Shown in pieces: positions 45,885-55,336 of a stretch of DNA of 64,000 bases. The notes below the pieces were generated by a model, which saw only the letters and a list, made by a program, of their open reading frames with translations, did no database searches and was not told the origin of the DNA. Origin of the DNA: Caballeronia sp. NK8 (lineage in GTDB: Bacteria > Pseudomonadota > Gammaproteobacteria > Burkholderiales > Burkholderiaceae); contig NZ_AP024326.1 of assembly GCF_018408855.1 (NCBI RefSeq), positions 1 to 64,000 of the forward strand, given 5' to 3'. The position numbers and the translations under genes were made by a program. How positions within the stretch are numbered: the first letter of the stretch is position 1; each line of letters begins with the position of its first letter.

Positions 45885-46592
45885 TCAGCGCCCTGCGATA
45901 AGACCGCCATCGACGTGTAGGATCTCGCCGGTCGAGAAGGCTGCGTCCTCGAGGTAGAGCACCGCTCGAACAATATCTTCGACCTCACCTAGCTTGTTCA
46001 TGGGGTGAAAGGCAGCCAGCTTTTCCACCATGCTCGGATCGTGCATGGGCGTGCGGATGACGCCCGGAGCCACAGCGTTCACGCGGATGCCGCGTGTGGC
46101 GTACTCGATTGCCATGCTCTTGGTGGCGGAATTCATCCCGCCCTTGGTCAGCATCGTGAGAAAAGCTGGAGAGCGGGAGCTGGCAAATTCCGCCGTCGAG
46201 GCAGTGATCTGGACAACGTGTCCGCTGCCCTGTTTCAACATCACCGGAATGACCTGCTGGGTAGTGAAAAAGAAACCGTCGAGGTTGGTCTTTAGCTTGA
46301 GACGATAATCTTCTTCAGTGTATTCGGTGAATGCCTTGCCGATAAAGATGCCGGCGTTGTTCACCAGCGTGTCGATGCGGCCAAACCGGTCCAGCGCTGC
46401 AGCAACCACACGCTTGCCGGTCTCCGGGTCACCGATGTCGCCCGCGACGGTCACAAGGTCCGGGTCGGCTGAAGGCTGAATTGAGCGCGATGTCGCAACC
46501 ACGCCGTAGCCGCGCGTGCGAAAAGCCTTGACGATGCCCTCGCCCATACCTTGCGAAGCGCCGGTGACAATGGCTACCTTCTTCTGACCCAT
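45885..46592 (-). CDS. SDR-family oxidoreductase, catalytic Tyr not evident
   Basis: 235 residues from the ATG at 46592 (AGGAG upstream). Rossmann fold with TGASQGMGEGI (NAD(P) binding) and LVNNAGIF. The active-site helix reads AFLTMLTKGGMNSATKS: the Lys is present but the residue four positions before it, normally Tyr, is Thr. The C-terminal GEILHVDGGLIAGR is typical. It may be an atypical reductase or an inactive family member. Divergent from a LysR gene 107 bases away, and first gene of an operon with the tautomerase. Confidence 0.82.
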   Translation of the reverse strand: MGQKKVAIVTGASQGMGEGIVKAFRTRGYGVVATSRSIQPSADPDLVTVAGDIGDPETGKRVVAAALDRFGRIDTLVNNAGIFIGKAFTEYTEEDYRLKLKTNLDGFFFTTQQVIPVMLKQGSGHVVQITASTAEFASSRSPAFLTMLTKGGMNSATKSMAIEYATRGIRVNAVAPGVIRTPMHDPSMVEKLAAFHPMNKLGEVEDIVRAVLYLEDAAFSTGEILHVDGGLIAGR

Positions 46593-46623
46593 GATATTTC
46601 TCCTGGCTGTTAAATGAACTTCG

Positions 46624-46638
46624 GATGCCGTTGGCATC
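46624..46638. promoter_or_regulatory. Putative LysR operator in the SDR-LysR gap
   Basis: GATGCC-GTT-GGCATC, perfect six-base arms, midway between the divergent SDR and LysR genes. The stretch ATGCCGTTG also occurs in the gap of the paralogous pair (53057-53065). Confidence 0.5.
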
Positions 46639-46699
46639 TCGTGGTATGGACAGAGGTTAGCGCTGGACTTCGTGAACGGGGAGTCGCTATTCTTGCGCA

Positions 46700-47596
46700 A
46701 TGACTGATAAAAAACGCACGGAACTCGACTGGCAGGACATGAGGATTTTTCTGGCGCTGGGACGCTACGGAAGCCTGTCTGCAACGGCACGCGCACTGCG
46801 CGTTAATCATGCAACGGTCGCCCGCCGTGTTCAGTCTCTTGAGGAGAGCGCAGGTCAGAAACTGGTCGAGCGCAGGCCAGAAGGATATGTACTGACCCCT
46901 GCAGGAAGAACTACGTTACAGGTTGCAGCGGAGATGGAAGCTGCAGCGCAGAGAATGAAGCATGCCGGGGCGAGCGATGGAGACGGCAGCCTTCGAGGCC
47001 TGGTGCGTATAAATGCACCGCCCGCGCTGACACAGGGCTTTATGCTTGCCCGCCTTACCCGTCTCACCGAGTCCTACCCCGGTATCGACATTGATCTTGC
47101 GACGAACCTTCGTTCGGTCAGCCTCGACCGTCACAAAGCAGATATCGCGGTGCGCGTGGGTCGCCTTGCCGACGCGGACTTGATCGCCAAGTCACTCGGC
47201 CTCATGTCGTTCGGCTTCTATGGCGCAACAGCGCAGTGTGAACGAGTCGAACGAGGAGAGTCGCCCGTTTTCATAAGTTTCAACGAAGAAAGCGCCGACA
47301 TGCCGGGCACGAGCTGGTTGTCGCAGCATTTCCCTCACTGTCGTGTTTCATTCCGCGCTGAAAATCACATACTGCAAGCTATTGCGGCTCGGGACGGCGG
47401 GGGCTTAGCTTTGCTGCCCCATTATCTAGGGCGAAGTCTGTCTGGGTTAAGCTTGTCCGCCCTAGGACCGCTGCCCCCCCCGCGAGATATGTGGCTTCTC
47501 ATACGCAGGCAGGACCGTAACGTCCCGACGTTAAAGGTGGTTACGCAGCACTTGATCGATTCATTCAAGGAAAGCGAGGCGCTTTTCGGCGCATGA
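46700..47596 (+). CDS. LysR-type regulator (first SDR-LysR pair)
   Basis: 298 residues. Helix-turn-helix MRIFLALGRYGSLSATARAL, then KLVERRPEGYVLTPAG; effector domain with WLLIRRQDRNVPTLK near the end. Strongly similar along its whole length to the LysR at 53091 (same LVERRP-[ED]-GY and GLVR-[IV]-NAPP stretches), so the two are paralogues, each divergent from an SDR gene. It probably controls the SDR-tautomerase operon. Confidence 0.87.
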   Translation: MTDKKRTELDWQDMRIFLALGRYGSLSATARALRVNHATVARRVQSLEESAGQKLVERRPEGYVLTPAGRTTLQVAAEMEAAAQRMKHAGASDGDGSLRGLVRINAPPALTQGFMLARLTRLTESYPGIDIDLATNLRSVSLDRHKADIAVRVGRLADADLIAKSLGLMSFGFYGATAQCERVERGESPVFISFNEESADMPGTSWLSQHFPHCRVSFRAENHILQAIAARDGGGLALLPHYLGRSLSGLSLSALGPLPPPRDMWLLIRRQDRNVPTLKVVTQHLIDSFKESEALFGA

Positions 47597-48085
47597 TAGG
47601 CGATGGCGTGTTGACCTAACACCGCCTTACGCAGCCGATTGCCCCAGGTGAACTTGGCCAGTCGATTTTTTCCCTCAACGGCTGCCCTCAAGGGCGGAGA
47701 CGACGTCGGAATGTTCGAGCGATGGCGCATCGACTGACGCTTCATGGCCGGCTTGCGGCAGTGCCGGTGGCAATCAGCCTACCGAACAACGGCCATTGAG
47801 TGAGGACAGATGGCGTCTCCGTTGGCCGAACTGGACGACGACCTCGATGGGCCGCTCATGACCGCACTTGATCTCATGACCGAAAGTGTCGATTATTCTG
47901 GGCTCGCGATCCATGCAAACGACATAACCGAAGTGTTACAGCCAGTCGACGCTCGCTGGTCGACAGACAGATATCAAACCGAAACGGCCACTGGGGTGTC
48001 GACTATTCCGGAAGGCGCGGACAGCAATTTCTGGCGGGACTCAAACGAACCCCAAAGGTCAAACCCGGTTCGAGAAAGGCCAAGC
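47597..48085. other. No gene recognised
   Basis: About 490 bases between a LysR gene and the end of the next one. The frame beginning at 47810 runs antisense to the LysR gene and has no family resemblance. Confidence 0.4.
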
Positions 48086-49024
48086 TCAAGTTCGCTTTTT
48101 GGCGGTTTTTCTCACGCTCCAACCATCCCAGGGCGGATCGCCGCCGAACGCTTCGGCAAGGTAATCGACGAACCGGCGCACTTTGAACGGTACCCGGCGA
48201 GCGCTTGGATAGACCGCCTGCACTGCGAGGTCGGTGGTGCGATATGCCGGCAGCAGAGCGACGAGTTCGCCATTCCGCAGATGCTCCCCAAAGACGAATG
48301 TCGGGCCGTACGCAATGCCGGCGCCGGCGAGCGCGGCCGACAGCAGCATCTGCGTGTTGTTGGCCGACACCCGCACGGGTCCATCGATAACATGTGCACG
48401 GCCCTTCGCATCGAACAACGTCCAGTCCCCGGCGGATACCGCTTCGCTGAACGCGAGTCTGGGCGCCTGCAGCAGATCGCGCGGCTTGCGCGGCGTTCCA
48501 TGCAACTCGAGGTACGCGCGCGATGCGCACACGACCATCCCGCAAGGGGCGATCCGGCGTGTTACCAGCGCCGGGTCTTCCAGTCTCCCGATCCGGATAG
48601 CGACGTCGATGCCCGCATCGAGCAGATCGACATAGCGATCGCCGAGCACGACCTCGACACTCACCTTCGGGTGGTCTTCAACATAGCGCGCAACGACTTG
48701 TCCGAGATGCATCGCGCCGAACGTGACGGGCGCGGCGATGCGCATGACGCCGCGAGCCGTGCCGTGTAAATCGCTAGCCTCCCGATTGGCTTCGTCGTAT
48801 GTTTCGAGAATTTGCTTGCAGCGCTCGTAGTAAGCCTGGCCCGTGTCCGTCAGGCTCAGGCGCCGAGTCGTGCGTTGAAGCAGTCGCACATTCAGCCGTG
48901 CCTCGATCTCACTTACATGCTTGCCCGCCATTGCGGGCGAAAACCCGAAACGCCGCGCGGCCGCCGCGAAGCTGCCTTCTTCCACGGCCGCAACGAACAC
49001 GCCAAGACTTGTCAGTCGATCCAT
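48086..49024 (-). CDS. LysR-type regulator divergent from the hydrolase fusion
   Basis: 312 residues from the ATG at 49024 (MDRLTSLGVFVAAVEEGSFA); a 14-residue longer frame exists. Helix-turn-helix SFAAAARRFGFSPAMAGKHV and effector domain LGDRYVDLLDAGIDVAIRIG are typical of the group controlling nearby redox or detoxification genes. Divergent from the hydrolase gene at 49135 with 110 bases between; that gene is the likely target. Confidence 0.87.
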   Translation of the reverse strand: MDRLTSLGVFVAAVEEGSFAAAARRFGFSPAMAGKHVSEIEARLNVRLLQRTTRRLSLTDTGQAYYERCKQILETYDEANREASDLHGTARGVMRIAAPVTFGAMHLGQVVARYVEDHPKVSVEVVLGDRYVDLLDAGIDVAIRIGRLEDPALVTRRIAPCGMVVCASRAYLELHGTPRKPRDLLQAPRLAFSEAVSAGDWTLFDAKGRAHVIDGPVRVSANNTQMLLSAALAGAGIAYGPTFVFGEHLRNGELVALLPAYRTTDLAVQAVYPSARRVPFKVRRFVDYLAEAFGGDPPWDGWSVRKTAKKRT

Positions 49025-49134
49025 AACGTCACCAGATTCGATACCGGGATTATCGACTGTCGCCAATATTCAAGCAATTATCAAATCAGGTGCGCGGCTC
49101 TACGATGGTCCCTCCAACCAGCGAGGAGCACGGA

Positions 49135-50298
49135 ATGGACATCGAAACGAACGGTACACGGATTCACGTCACGCAGCGAGGCAGGGGAGGGCTTGCGCTG
49201 GTCTTCCTGCACTACTATGGAGGATCGTCGCGCACGTGGAACAAGGTGGCCCAGGCGCTGCCGGAGCGATACCGCATCGTGGCCACGGACCACCGCGGCT
49301 GGGGCGACTCCGATGCACCCGCGCATGGCTACCGTATCGAGGATCTAGCGAACGACGCCGAGGGCGTGATCGAGGCGCTGGGACTTAAGCGATTCGTGCT
49401 TGTCGGTCATTCAATGGGCGGCAAGGTCGCGCAACTCATGGCGTCGCGGCGACCGAAAGGACTCGAAGGTCTCGTGCTGGTCGCGCCGTCGCCGCCCTCG
49501 CCCATGCTTCTTTCCGACGAGGAACGTGCGACATTGTCGGGCGCTTACCAGTCGCGCGAATCGGTCGAATTCGTGATCGACCATGTCCTCACCGCGAGAC
49601 CGCTCGACGCCGCGTGCCGCGAACAGGTCATCGAGGACAGCCTGAAGGCCGCACCGCAAGCGAAGGCTGCGTGGCCCGAGATCGCGATGCGCGAAAATAT
49701 CTCCGCAGCGGTGGCGTCGATCGTCGTGCCGACAATCGTCATCTCAGGAGAGCGGGATCAGGTGGATCGGGTCGCGACGTTACAGGCTGAACTGTTGCCT
49801 CGCATTCCGCATGCGGCGATGCACATCCTTCCCGGCACCGGGCACCTATCGCCACTCGAAGCACCAGCGGAAGTTGCGCAAAACATCGCGCGTTTCGTCG
49901 CTGCGATAGAAGCCAAGTCTGTAGTGTGTAACTCGCCCGCGGACGTCCCGGCCGCCTTCGATGCAGCGATGAACGCAGGCGATCTCGATGCATTACTGCG
50001 CGTGTTCAGTAATAACGCCACTATGCGGATGACGAACCGTGACGTCGCGCAGGAAAGCCCTTGCGACCTACGTCGGTCTCTTGCCCAATTGCTGGCGATG
50101 CGACCGCATACTCGAAATACCGTGCGCCGCGTCCTGTCGAGCGGCGAGATTGCGCTCGTTCTGCTGAACTGGACCCTCAGCATCACGCGCCCCGACGGCC
50201 AGAAGCATGTAGAACTGGGGACTGCAACCCAGGTCATGGAGAAGGGCCGCGATGGTGGCTGGCGGCTCAAAATCTCAAATCCTCTCGGGTTGAATTGA
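49135..50298 (+). CDS. Alpha/beta hydrolase fused to a SnoaL/NTF2-like domain
   Basis: 387 residues from the ATG at 49135 (GAGGAG upstream). The first 265 or so are an alpha/beta hydrolase: VFLHYYGGSSRTW, nucleophile S93 in VLVGHSMGGKVAQ, acid in ISGERDQVD, His in GTGHLSPLE. The last 120 or so (AAFDAAMNAGDLDALLRVFS, then GGWRLKISNPLG) look like a SnoaL/DUF4440 small-molecule-binding cone fold, normally a separate protein. One chain with both suggests the second domain holds or delivers a product or ligand. Preceded by a divergent LysR gene. Confidence 0.82.
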   Translation: MDIETNGTRIHVTQRGRGGLALVFLHYYGGSSRTWNKVAQALPERYRIVATDHRGWGDSDAPAHGYRIEDLANDAEGVIEALGLKRFVLVGHSMGGKVAQLMASRRPKGLEGLVLVAPSPPSPMLLSDEERATLSGAYQSRESVEFVIDHVLTARPLDAACREQVIEDSLKAAPQAKAAWPEIAMRENISAAVASIVVPTIVISGERDQVDRVATLQAELLPRIPHAAMHILPGTGHLSPLEAPAEVAQNIARFVAAIEAKSVVCNSPADVPAAFDAAMNAGDLDALLRVFSNNATMRMTNRDVAQESPCDLRRSLAQLLAMRPHTRNTVRRVLSSGEIALVLLNWTLSITRPDGQKHVELGTATQVMEKGRDGGWRLKISNPLGLN

Positions 50299-50813
50299 TA
50301 AATTTTACCGGGGTAACGCCTTCAGTCTAGAACGAATGGGCCGTCTTTCGTGAAAGGGAACAACTTCTTGATCGCAGGAGAACGGCCGGGGATAAGGGGT
50401 TCTGTCCCTTACACTGAGATTCCGCTTCCCAGCGACCCCATCCCATTGCGGGTCTCGCGGCCGCTACAAGCTCGCAATCTAACGATTCACCTTAATCGTG
50501 GAAGATGCACGTCAAAGATCGCGAGTGGCGGGAAGATTCGCCCCGATCGAAGTCTTGCGAACGCGTGACCATCAACGATCATGTGCTGCGCGCGACGGGC
50601 CAATGCTCGAGATGTAACCGCCGTTCGAATGTCCGTGCGAAAGTTTGCGCATATGACCGAAAGTGGCCGAACACGGAAGTGGTCTCTCGGTCGCTGGGTC
50701 CCTCTCCGTGCAGCCGACGCTGCGGTACACCGGCCACACTCATCCGTTCCCCAAAGGGAGAATGAGCTTGTTAGGTCCATGCCATATAAGGTATCGCTGT
50801 GTGTTTCTCGTTG
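50299..50813. other. No gene recognised
   Basis: About 515 bases after the hydrolase fusion. Short frames only; no family resemblance. Confidence 0.4.
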
Positions 50814-51103
50814 TCAGTTGATGCGCTTCCACTCGGCGTAGATCGCGCCGAAGACCGAGGGAACCACGTCGTGGCCTTCGAACGAAACCGGTCGGGCGTC
50901 GTTTGGATAGCCCAATGCCGGAGACGCTCGCAACAGCCCAGCATCCTCGCGCTATGTTCGCCCTTGGACGTAACATCACTGAGAATCTCCGACTCAATTC
51001 TATGAATCAGCGCCCAGGTTAGCGTACCTGCCGTCCGATGGCGTTGCACCGCCGCAGGCACGCCGTCTTTTAGAGCCGCATCCGCGGCATACAGCGCATC
51101 CAT
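50814..51103 (-). pseudogene. Small hypothetical protein gene with one frameshift
   Basis: Frame one reads MDALYAADAALKDGVPAAVQ to GCCERLR; near 50917-50922 the sense continues in another frame as ALGYPNDARPVSFEGHDVVP and ends EWKRIN at 50814. Rejoined it is about 95 residues, helical then mixed. No known domain. It follows the 72-residue gene by 11 bases, so they formed one operon. The frame switch could be an error in the sequence or a true mutation. Confidence 0.5.
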
Positions 51104-51114
51104 TCTTTCTCCCT

Positions 51115-51333
51115 TTAGTTGGGCAGTGCGTGCTTTCGTAACAGTGCCCTGATTGCATCGTCGACGGTTGACCGGAGCACATACTCCGGACCGTGCGGAA
51201 GCAGCGCGGCAAATGCTTCACTCAGCGAGTAAGCAACCTCGGCCACATCGCGCTCACGAATGATTACCCTAAGTCCAGCAGTAAGCTCGGCTTCAAGTTC
51301 ACGATCGTTGATTCGGAGTTCGATAGTCGGCAT
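51115..51333 (-). CDS. Small hypothetical protein (72 aa)
   Basis: Starts MPTIELRINDRELEAELTAG and continues with a helical, Ala/Leu-rich stretch (EVAYSLSEAFAALLPHGPEY). No known family recognised. It lies between two other small minus-strand genes with gaps of 34 and 11 bases, consistent with one operon. Confidence 0.5.
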   Translation of the reverse strand: MPTIELRINDRELEAELTAGLRVIIRERDVAEVAYSLSEAFAALLPHGPEYVLRSTVDDAIRALLRKHALPN

Positions 51334-51367
51334 CGTGTCATCTCCCTAATGGGCTGCGTCGCTTCCT

Positions 51368-51544
51368 TTACTCGTGGTCGCGAAGGTCCGACAAGGACTC
51401 ATCGAGCAAGTCCGCCGCGTCGAAATGGAGTTGCACTGAGGCATCGGTTAGCGGCTCACCGTTGGGCATCTTGCGTGACTCGGCAGAGTCACGCAAAACG
51501 TTGATCGCTGCTCGCAGAGCAAGGGCTGGAGTCAAATTGCACAT
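51368..51544 (-). CDS. Small hypothetical protein (58 aa)
   Basis: Starts MCNLTPALALRAAINVLRDS and ends ESLSDLRDHE, acidic toward the C-terminus. No known family recognised. First of three small genes on this strand, 16 bases after the truncated VapC gene. The even codon composition and operon-like spacing are the only support. Confidence 0.45.
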   Translation of the reverse strand: MCNLTPALALRAAINVLRDSAESRKMPNGEPLTDASVQLHFDAADLLDESLSDLRDHE

Positions 51545-51560
51545 GGTTCGTTTTCCGTGT

Positions 51561-51929
51561 TCAATCGCTCAGCCAGTTCTCGAGTTTGACGCCCGGGTAA
51601 CTGGCAAAGTCTTTTATGTTGTTCGTGACCAAGGCAACGTCGAGCGCAACTGCATGTGCGGCGATCAGCTTATCTAGGTGGTCCTTCTTGCGCTCCCGAG
51701 TAGCCTCACGAATCGGGCCGTAGGCCACCGCCGCCGCAGCATCGAACGGAGCCACCGGAATGTCCTCAATCAACGCGGCGAGGGTGCGCCGCTCTTTCGC
51801 CGGATTCGCACAAACGGCGACACCGTATTCCAACTCTGCATACGTGATAGCTGACATGACCACGTCACCGACAAAGCACTCCGCGAACCGAAAGATCGGT
51901 CGGCTCTGTTCGACCCAATTCAGTCGCAC
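51561..51929 (-). pseudogene. VapC-type PIN toxin lacking its N-terminus
   Basis: The body of a VapC ribonuclease is clear: VVMSAITYAELEYGVAVCAN, DHLDKLIAAHAVALDVALVTNN (last two acidic positions). The first strand with the invariant catalytic Asp (usual start M-x-LDTN) is absent; the frame instead opens with VRLNWVEQSRPIF, unrelated sequence. No VapB antitoxin gene precedes it. Probably inactive, left after a recombination at about 51880-51900. Confidence 0.75.
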
Positions 51930-52198
51930 GGATTCATCGTGCTAGACGTCCGCTTTCAATTACATTCAGCCAAAGCTCCTGAGCCGATGCAAATAGGATG
52001 GTCATCACCAATCCGACCGTGCATGGCGCTACGCCAACCGATGACTTTGCAACCTTTGCTCGGTTCTCCGGAGCAAAAGCAAGTGTTCGGCAACGAGCGC
52101 TGCCAATGGCTATTAGCAAAGAGTCACCGTTGCAACTATCCGCATCTCGAACCAAGCGATGAAAGGCTTAAACCTCATTGGTTGATGGCGATACTGAA

Positions 52199-52942
52199 TC
52201 ACAGTAACTGAGCGGTAGGACGTACGACGATTTCGTTGATGTCGACTTCAATCGGTTGCTCGATGGCGAAGGTAATGGCGCGTGCCACGGCAGTTGGAGA
52301 AATCGCTTTTGTGTAGATTTCCAGAATACGCGCGCTGTCGGTGCCGGTGGTTTTGTTCTGAATACCACTGTCCACCGCACCGGGCGTGATCGAGGTCACA
52401 CGGATCGAATGGCTGGCCATCTCGGCGCGCAGGCCTTCCGAGAGTGCCCGAATCGCAAACTTGGATGCGGAATGCACGGCGCCACCCGGTGAGAACACCT
52501 TTAGTCCATGCACCGAGCCCAGGTTGATCACATGGCCAAAGCCTTGCCGCAAGAACACCGGCAGCGCAGCGGCGATACCCCATAGGGTTCCCTTCAAGTT
52601 CAGATCGATCGTGGTTTCCCATTCCTCGGTATTCACCTCCGCCATCGGACGGATCAACATCACACCCGCGCTGTTAATCAACACGTCGAGCTTCCCAAAA
52701 TCAGCGACGATGGTACTCACGGCAAGTTCCACGTCTTTCTTTCGAGTGACGTCGACGTCGTATCGCTTGGCTTTGCCGCCCTCGGCACGAATGTGTTGGA
52801 CCAACAAATCCGCTTTGTTTTGATCGATGTCCGCAACCGCGACGATCGCGCCGTCCGCGGCTAATGCTTTCGCCGCGGCCGAGCCTATCCCCCCCGCACC
52901 TCCTGCGATTAGCACGACCTTTCCTTTGATCCCTTCACGCAT
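52199..52942 (-). CDS. SDR-family oxidoreductase with His in place of catalytic Tyr
   Basis: 247 residues from the ATG at 52942. Rossmann start VVLIAGGAGGIGSAAAKALA, then VLINSAGVM, active-site Ser in LGSVHGLKVFSPG, and AVHSASKFAIRALSEGL. In the last, the YxxxK tyrosine is His (codon CAT; TAT would give Tyr), a one-base change. Otherwise complete. Divergent from a LysR gene at 53091, in the same arrangement as the pair at 46 kb. Confidence 0.83.
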   Translation of the reverse strand: MREGIKGKVVLIAGGAGGIGSAAAKALAADGAIVAVADIDQNKADLLVQHIRAEGGKAKRYDVDVTRKKDVELAVSTIVADFGKLDVLINSAGVMLIRPMAEVNTEEWETTIDLNLKGTLWGIAAALPVFLRQGFGHVINLGSVHGLKVFSPGGAVHSASKFAIRALSEGLRAEMASHSIRVTSITPGAVDSGIQNKTTGTDSARILEIYTKAISPTAVARAITFAIEQPIEVDINEIVVRPTAQLL

Positions 52943-53052
52943 GACGTATCCTTTCACCTTTGAGGCAATTTAAGCCGCATTCGTTCAGCAAATATCAGAG
53001 CTGCTGGCCGTGCATCGACGGACGCTTTTCTGATCCGGCGGTTCATGCTAAT

Positions 53053-53062
53053 CGGCATGCCG
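53053..53062. promoter_or_regulatory. Palindrome in the second SDR-LysR gap
   Basis: CGGCATGCCG, a perfect ten-base palindrome, within CATGC-N6-GCATG. Candidate operator for the LysR encoded at 53091; shares ATGCCGTTG with the 46624 site. Confidence 0.4.
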
Positions 53063-53090
53063 TTGTTGAACCATTCGCTAATATCCGACA

Positions 53091-53975
53091 ATGGCTGATC
53101 AAATTCGCGCATCGTTCGATTGGGAAGACATCCGCATTTTTGTGTCTCTTGCGCGCTATGGCAGCCTTTCAGCTGCGGCCAGGGCGCTATCGCTTTCGCA
53201 CGCGACCATTTCCCGGCGCATTCAGACGCTCGAGAAAGCGCTAGGGGAGAAGTTGGTGGAGCGTCGCCCCGATGGGTATGCGCTGACCACGGCTGGGGTG
53301 CGCGCGCTTTCGGCAGCCAGCGACATGGAAGTGGCGGCCGCGCGACTCGGACGCGGCGGTCAACCGCAAGAGCCAAGCGGGCTTGTGCGTGTCAATGCCC
53401 CGCCAAGTCTGGCGCAATGTTTTCTTGTCGAGAAACTGGCCGGTTTGACTGCAGCATATCCGACATTGGATGTGGATCTTGCCACCGACTTTCGAGCGGT
53501 CAGCCTTGAGCGACGCGAAGCCGACGTTGCGCTGCGGTTCGGGCGGCCAACAGACGGTGAGGTCATCGCAAAGCGGGCGGCGACGCTAGGATTTGGTTTT
53601 TATGCCTTGGACGAATGGCGGCGACGTTTGGCAGCCGGCGAAAGCCCGACCTTCGTCGGCTTCGACGATGCGAACGCTCATTTGCCAGAAGCCATTTGGC
53701 TCCGCGATGCCTACCCACGCGCCCGCGTGGCGTTCAAAAGCAATAGTCAGGTGATGCAGGCGGCAGCGGCCCGTGCCGGCGCAGGCATCGCCCTGTTGCC
53801 TCACTTTGTCGGGCGCGGTGAGGCAACCTTGGTGCATTGCGCGATGAAGGAAGCGCCGCCATCCAGGGAACTTTGGCTTTTGATTCGGCGCGATGGCGTC
53901 TCCAACCTCGCAATCAAAACGGTGGTCGATTTTCTGATGAACCTCCTTTCCAGCGAGCATGCATTGATCGAATAG
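53091..53975 (+). CDS. LysR-type regulator (second SDR-LysR pair)
   Basis: 294 residues. Helix-turn-helix IRIFVSLARYGSLSAAARAL, LVERRPDGYALTTAG; effector domain with GLVRVNAPPSLAQ and LWLLIRRDGVSNLA. A paralogue of the regulator at 46700. Divergent from the SDR gene at 52942 and followed by an MBL-fold hydrolase gene that it may also control. Confidence 0.87.
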   Translation: MADQIRASFDWEDIRIFVSLARYGSLSAAARALSLSHATISRRIQTLEKALGEKLVERRPDGYALTTAGVRALSAASDMEVAAARLGRGGQPQEPSGLVRVNAPPSLAQCFLVEKLAGLTAAYPTLDVDLATDFRAVSLERREADVALRFGRPTDGEVIAKRAATLGFGFYALDEWRRRLAAGESPTFVGFDDANAHLPEAIWLRDAYPRARVAFKSNSQVMQAAAARAGAGIALLPHFVGRGEATLVHCAMKEAPPSRELWLLIRRDGVSNLAIKTVVDFLMNLLSSEHALIE

Positions 53976-54152
53976 GTTCCGCTGCGCCACCGCGCGCATC
54001 CCCGTTGCCTGCAGCTCTTTCGCACGGATGCCAGTTCTGCCCTGAATGTACTTGTGCGAAATCGAGCATCCACTGAACAAATGTGGGGAATGCCACGCGG
54101 AAACCCAGGCCGCCATAATCGTCGCATTCCCACTTCGACATTGGATGCTGTG

Positions 54153-54932
54153 ATGACCGGTGCAACTATCACGCTGATTGGCGGACCAACCGCTTTGATA
54201 GAGCTAGGTGGCTTTCGGCTTCTAACCGATCCGACCTTTGATCCGCCAGGTACTTACCAGCCGTATCCTGGCAAGCCCGTGACGTTTCTTAAAACCACCG
54301 GTCCCGCGCTCACGATCGGGGAAATCGGCCCATTGGACGCCATTTTGCTGAGCCACGACCATCACTTTGATAATCTTGACACAACGGGGCGTTCGATGCT
54401 CCCGTCCGTGAAAACAACCTATACGACGCTCTCCGGGCAGGCCCGCTTGGGCGGTAATGCCTTGGGCCTGACACCCTTCGAAACAAAAACGTTCGAAGGT
54501 CCAGGATTTGGGCGTTTGCTGATTACCGGCACGCCTGCGCGACATGGCCCAGTGGGAATCGAGCCGTATTCGGGCGACGTCATCGGTTTTCTGCTGGGAG
54601 AAGAAGAAGAGGGCGACGCGGTCTATGTTACCGGCGACACAGTTTGGTATGAGGGCACTGCCGAGGTCGCCCGTCGGTATTCTCCAAAGGTGGTGATCGT
54701 CTTCGCCGGCGCTGCCGAGCCGCGCGGGCGCTTCCAGATGACGATGGACAGCAACGACGCACTGGCTGCCGCACATGCTTTCCCCAATGCGAAGATCCTG
54801 GCGGTGCACAACGAAGGCTGGAAGCACAACACGGAAAGCGCTGACGAGCTTGCTTCGGCATTTACCGCGCTTGGCGTCGGCGATCGCTTGTTGCGCCTGC
54901 TGCGCGGCGAGCCGTTGAAGATCGAGTGGTGA
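54153..54932 (+). CDS. MBL-fold metallo-hydrolase (UlaG-like)
   Basis: 259 residues from the ATG at 54153. Metal-binding motif LLSHDHHFDNLD, then a His in GTPARHGPVG, an Asp in VTGDTVWYEG and a His in AVHNEGWKHN. These match the UlaG-like lactonase branch of the metallo-beta-lactamase fold. Probably hydrolyses a lactone or ester in the cytoplasm. A longer frame from 54054 overlaps no gene but has no ribosome site. Confidence 0.82.
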   Translation: MTGATITLIGGPTALIELGGFRLLTDPTFDPPGTYQPYPGKPVTFLKTTGPALTIGEIGPLDAILLSHDHHFDNLDTTGRSMLPSVKTTYTTLSGQARLGGNALGLTPFETKTFEGPGFGRLLITGTPARHGPVGIEPYSGDVIGFLLGEEEEGDAVYVTGDTVWYEGTAEVARRYSPKVVIVFAGAAEPRGRFQMTMDSNDALAAAHAFPNAKILAVHNEGWKHNTESADELASAFTALGVGDRLLRLLRGEPLKIEW

Positions 54933-55336
54933 GTAGTATCCCGGCGAATTGCGTTGAACATCTATGACGGTCCGTTAACCGATCGGAGCAGACGTTAAAT
55001 TGTTTTGTTAATTCGATGTCGAACGGCCGAAGATGGCCGAAAGTGTGCATTGCCGCCGACGTTTAGCGGACTTGCCGTGTCGGACAGGCACAGTCTCGCC
55101 GGTCCGTGAATGCAACTAATCGTCTATGATTCCATACCCTGCCATCTATCAATGCTGCGCGTCCATAGGTTTATTCGACTGCACCTTCTTGCGATTTCAA
55201 TTATCTAGAGGCTGACAGCCCTTGGACCAAGCTGTCGAGGAGAACACGCTCAGCGCCTCGATCAAGCGCGAGTCCCTGAACGTCGCGCGGCCGGGAGATG
55301 CTGCTCGGCTCTTTTCCTGTGCGACAGAGGTTTCGA
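54933..55336. other. No gene recognised
   Basis: About 400 bases with no supportable gene, RNA or repeat. Confidence 0.4.
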
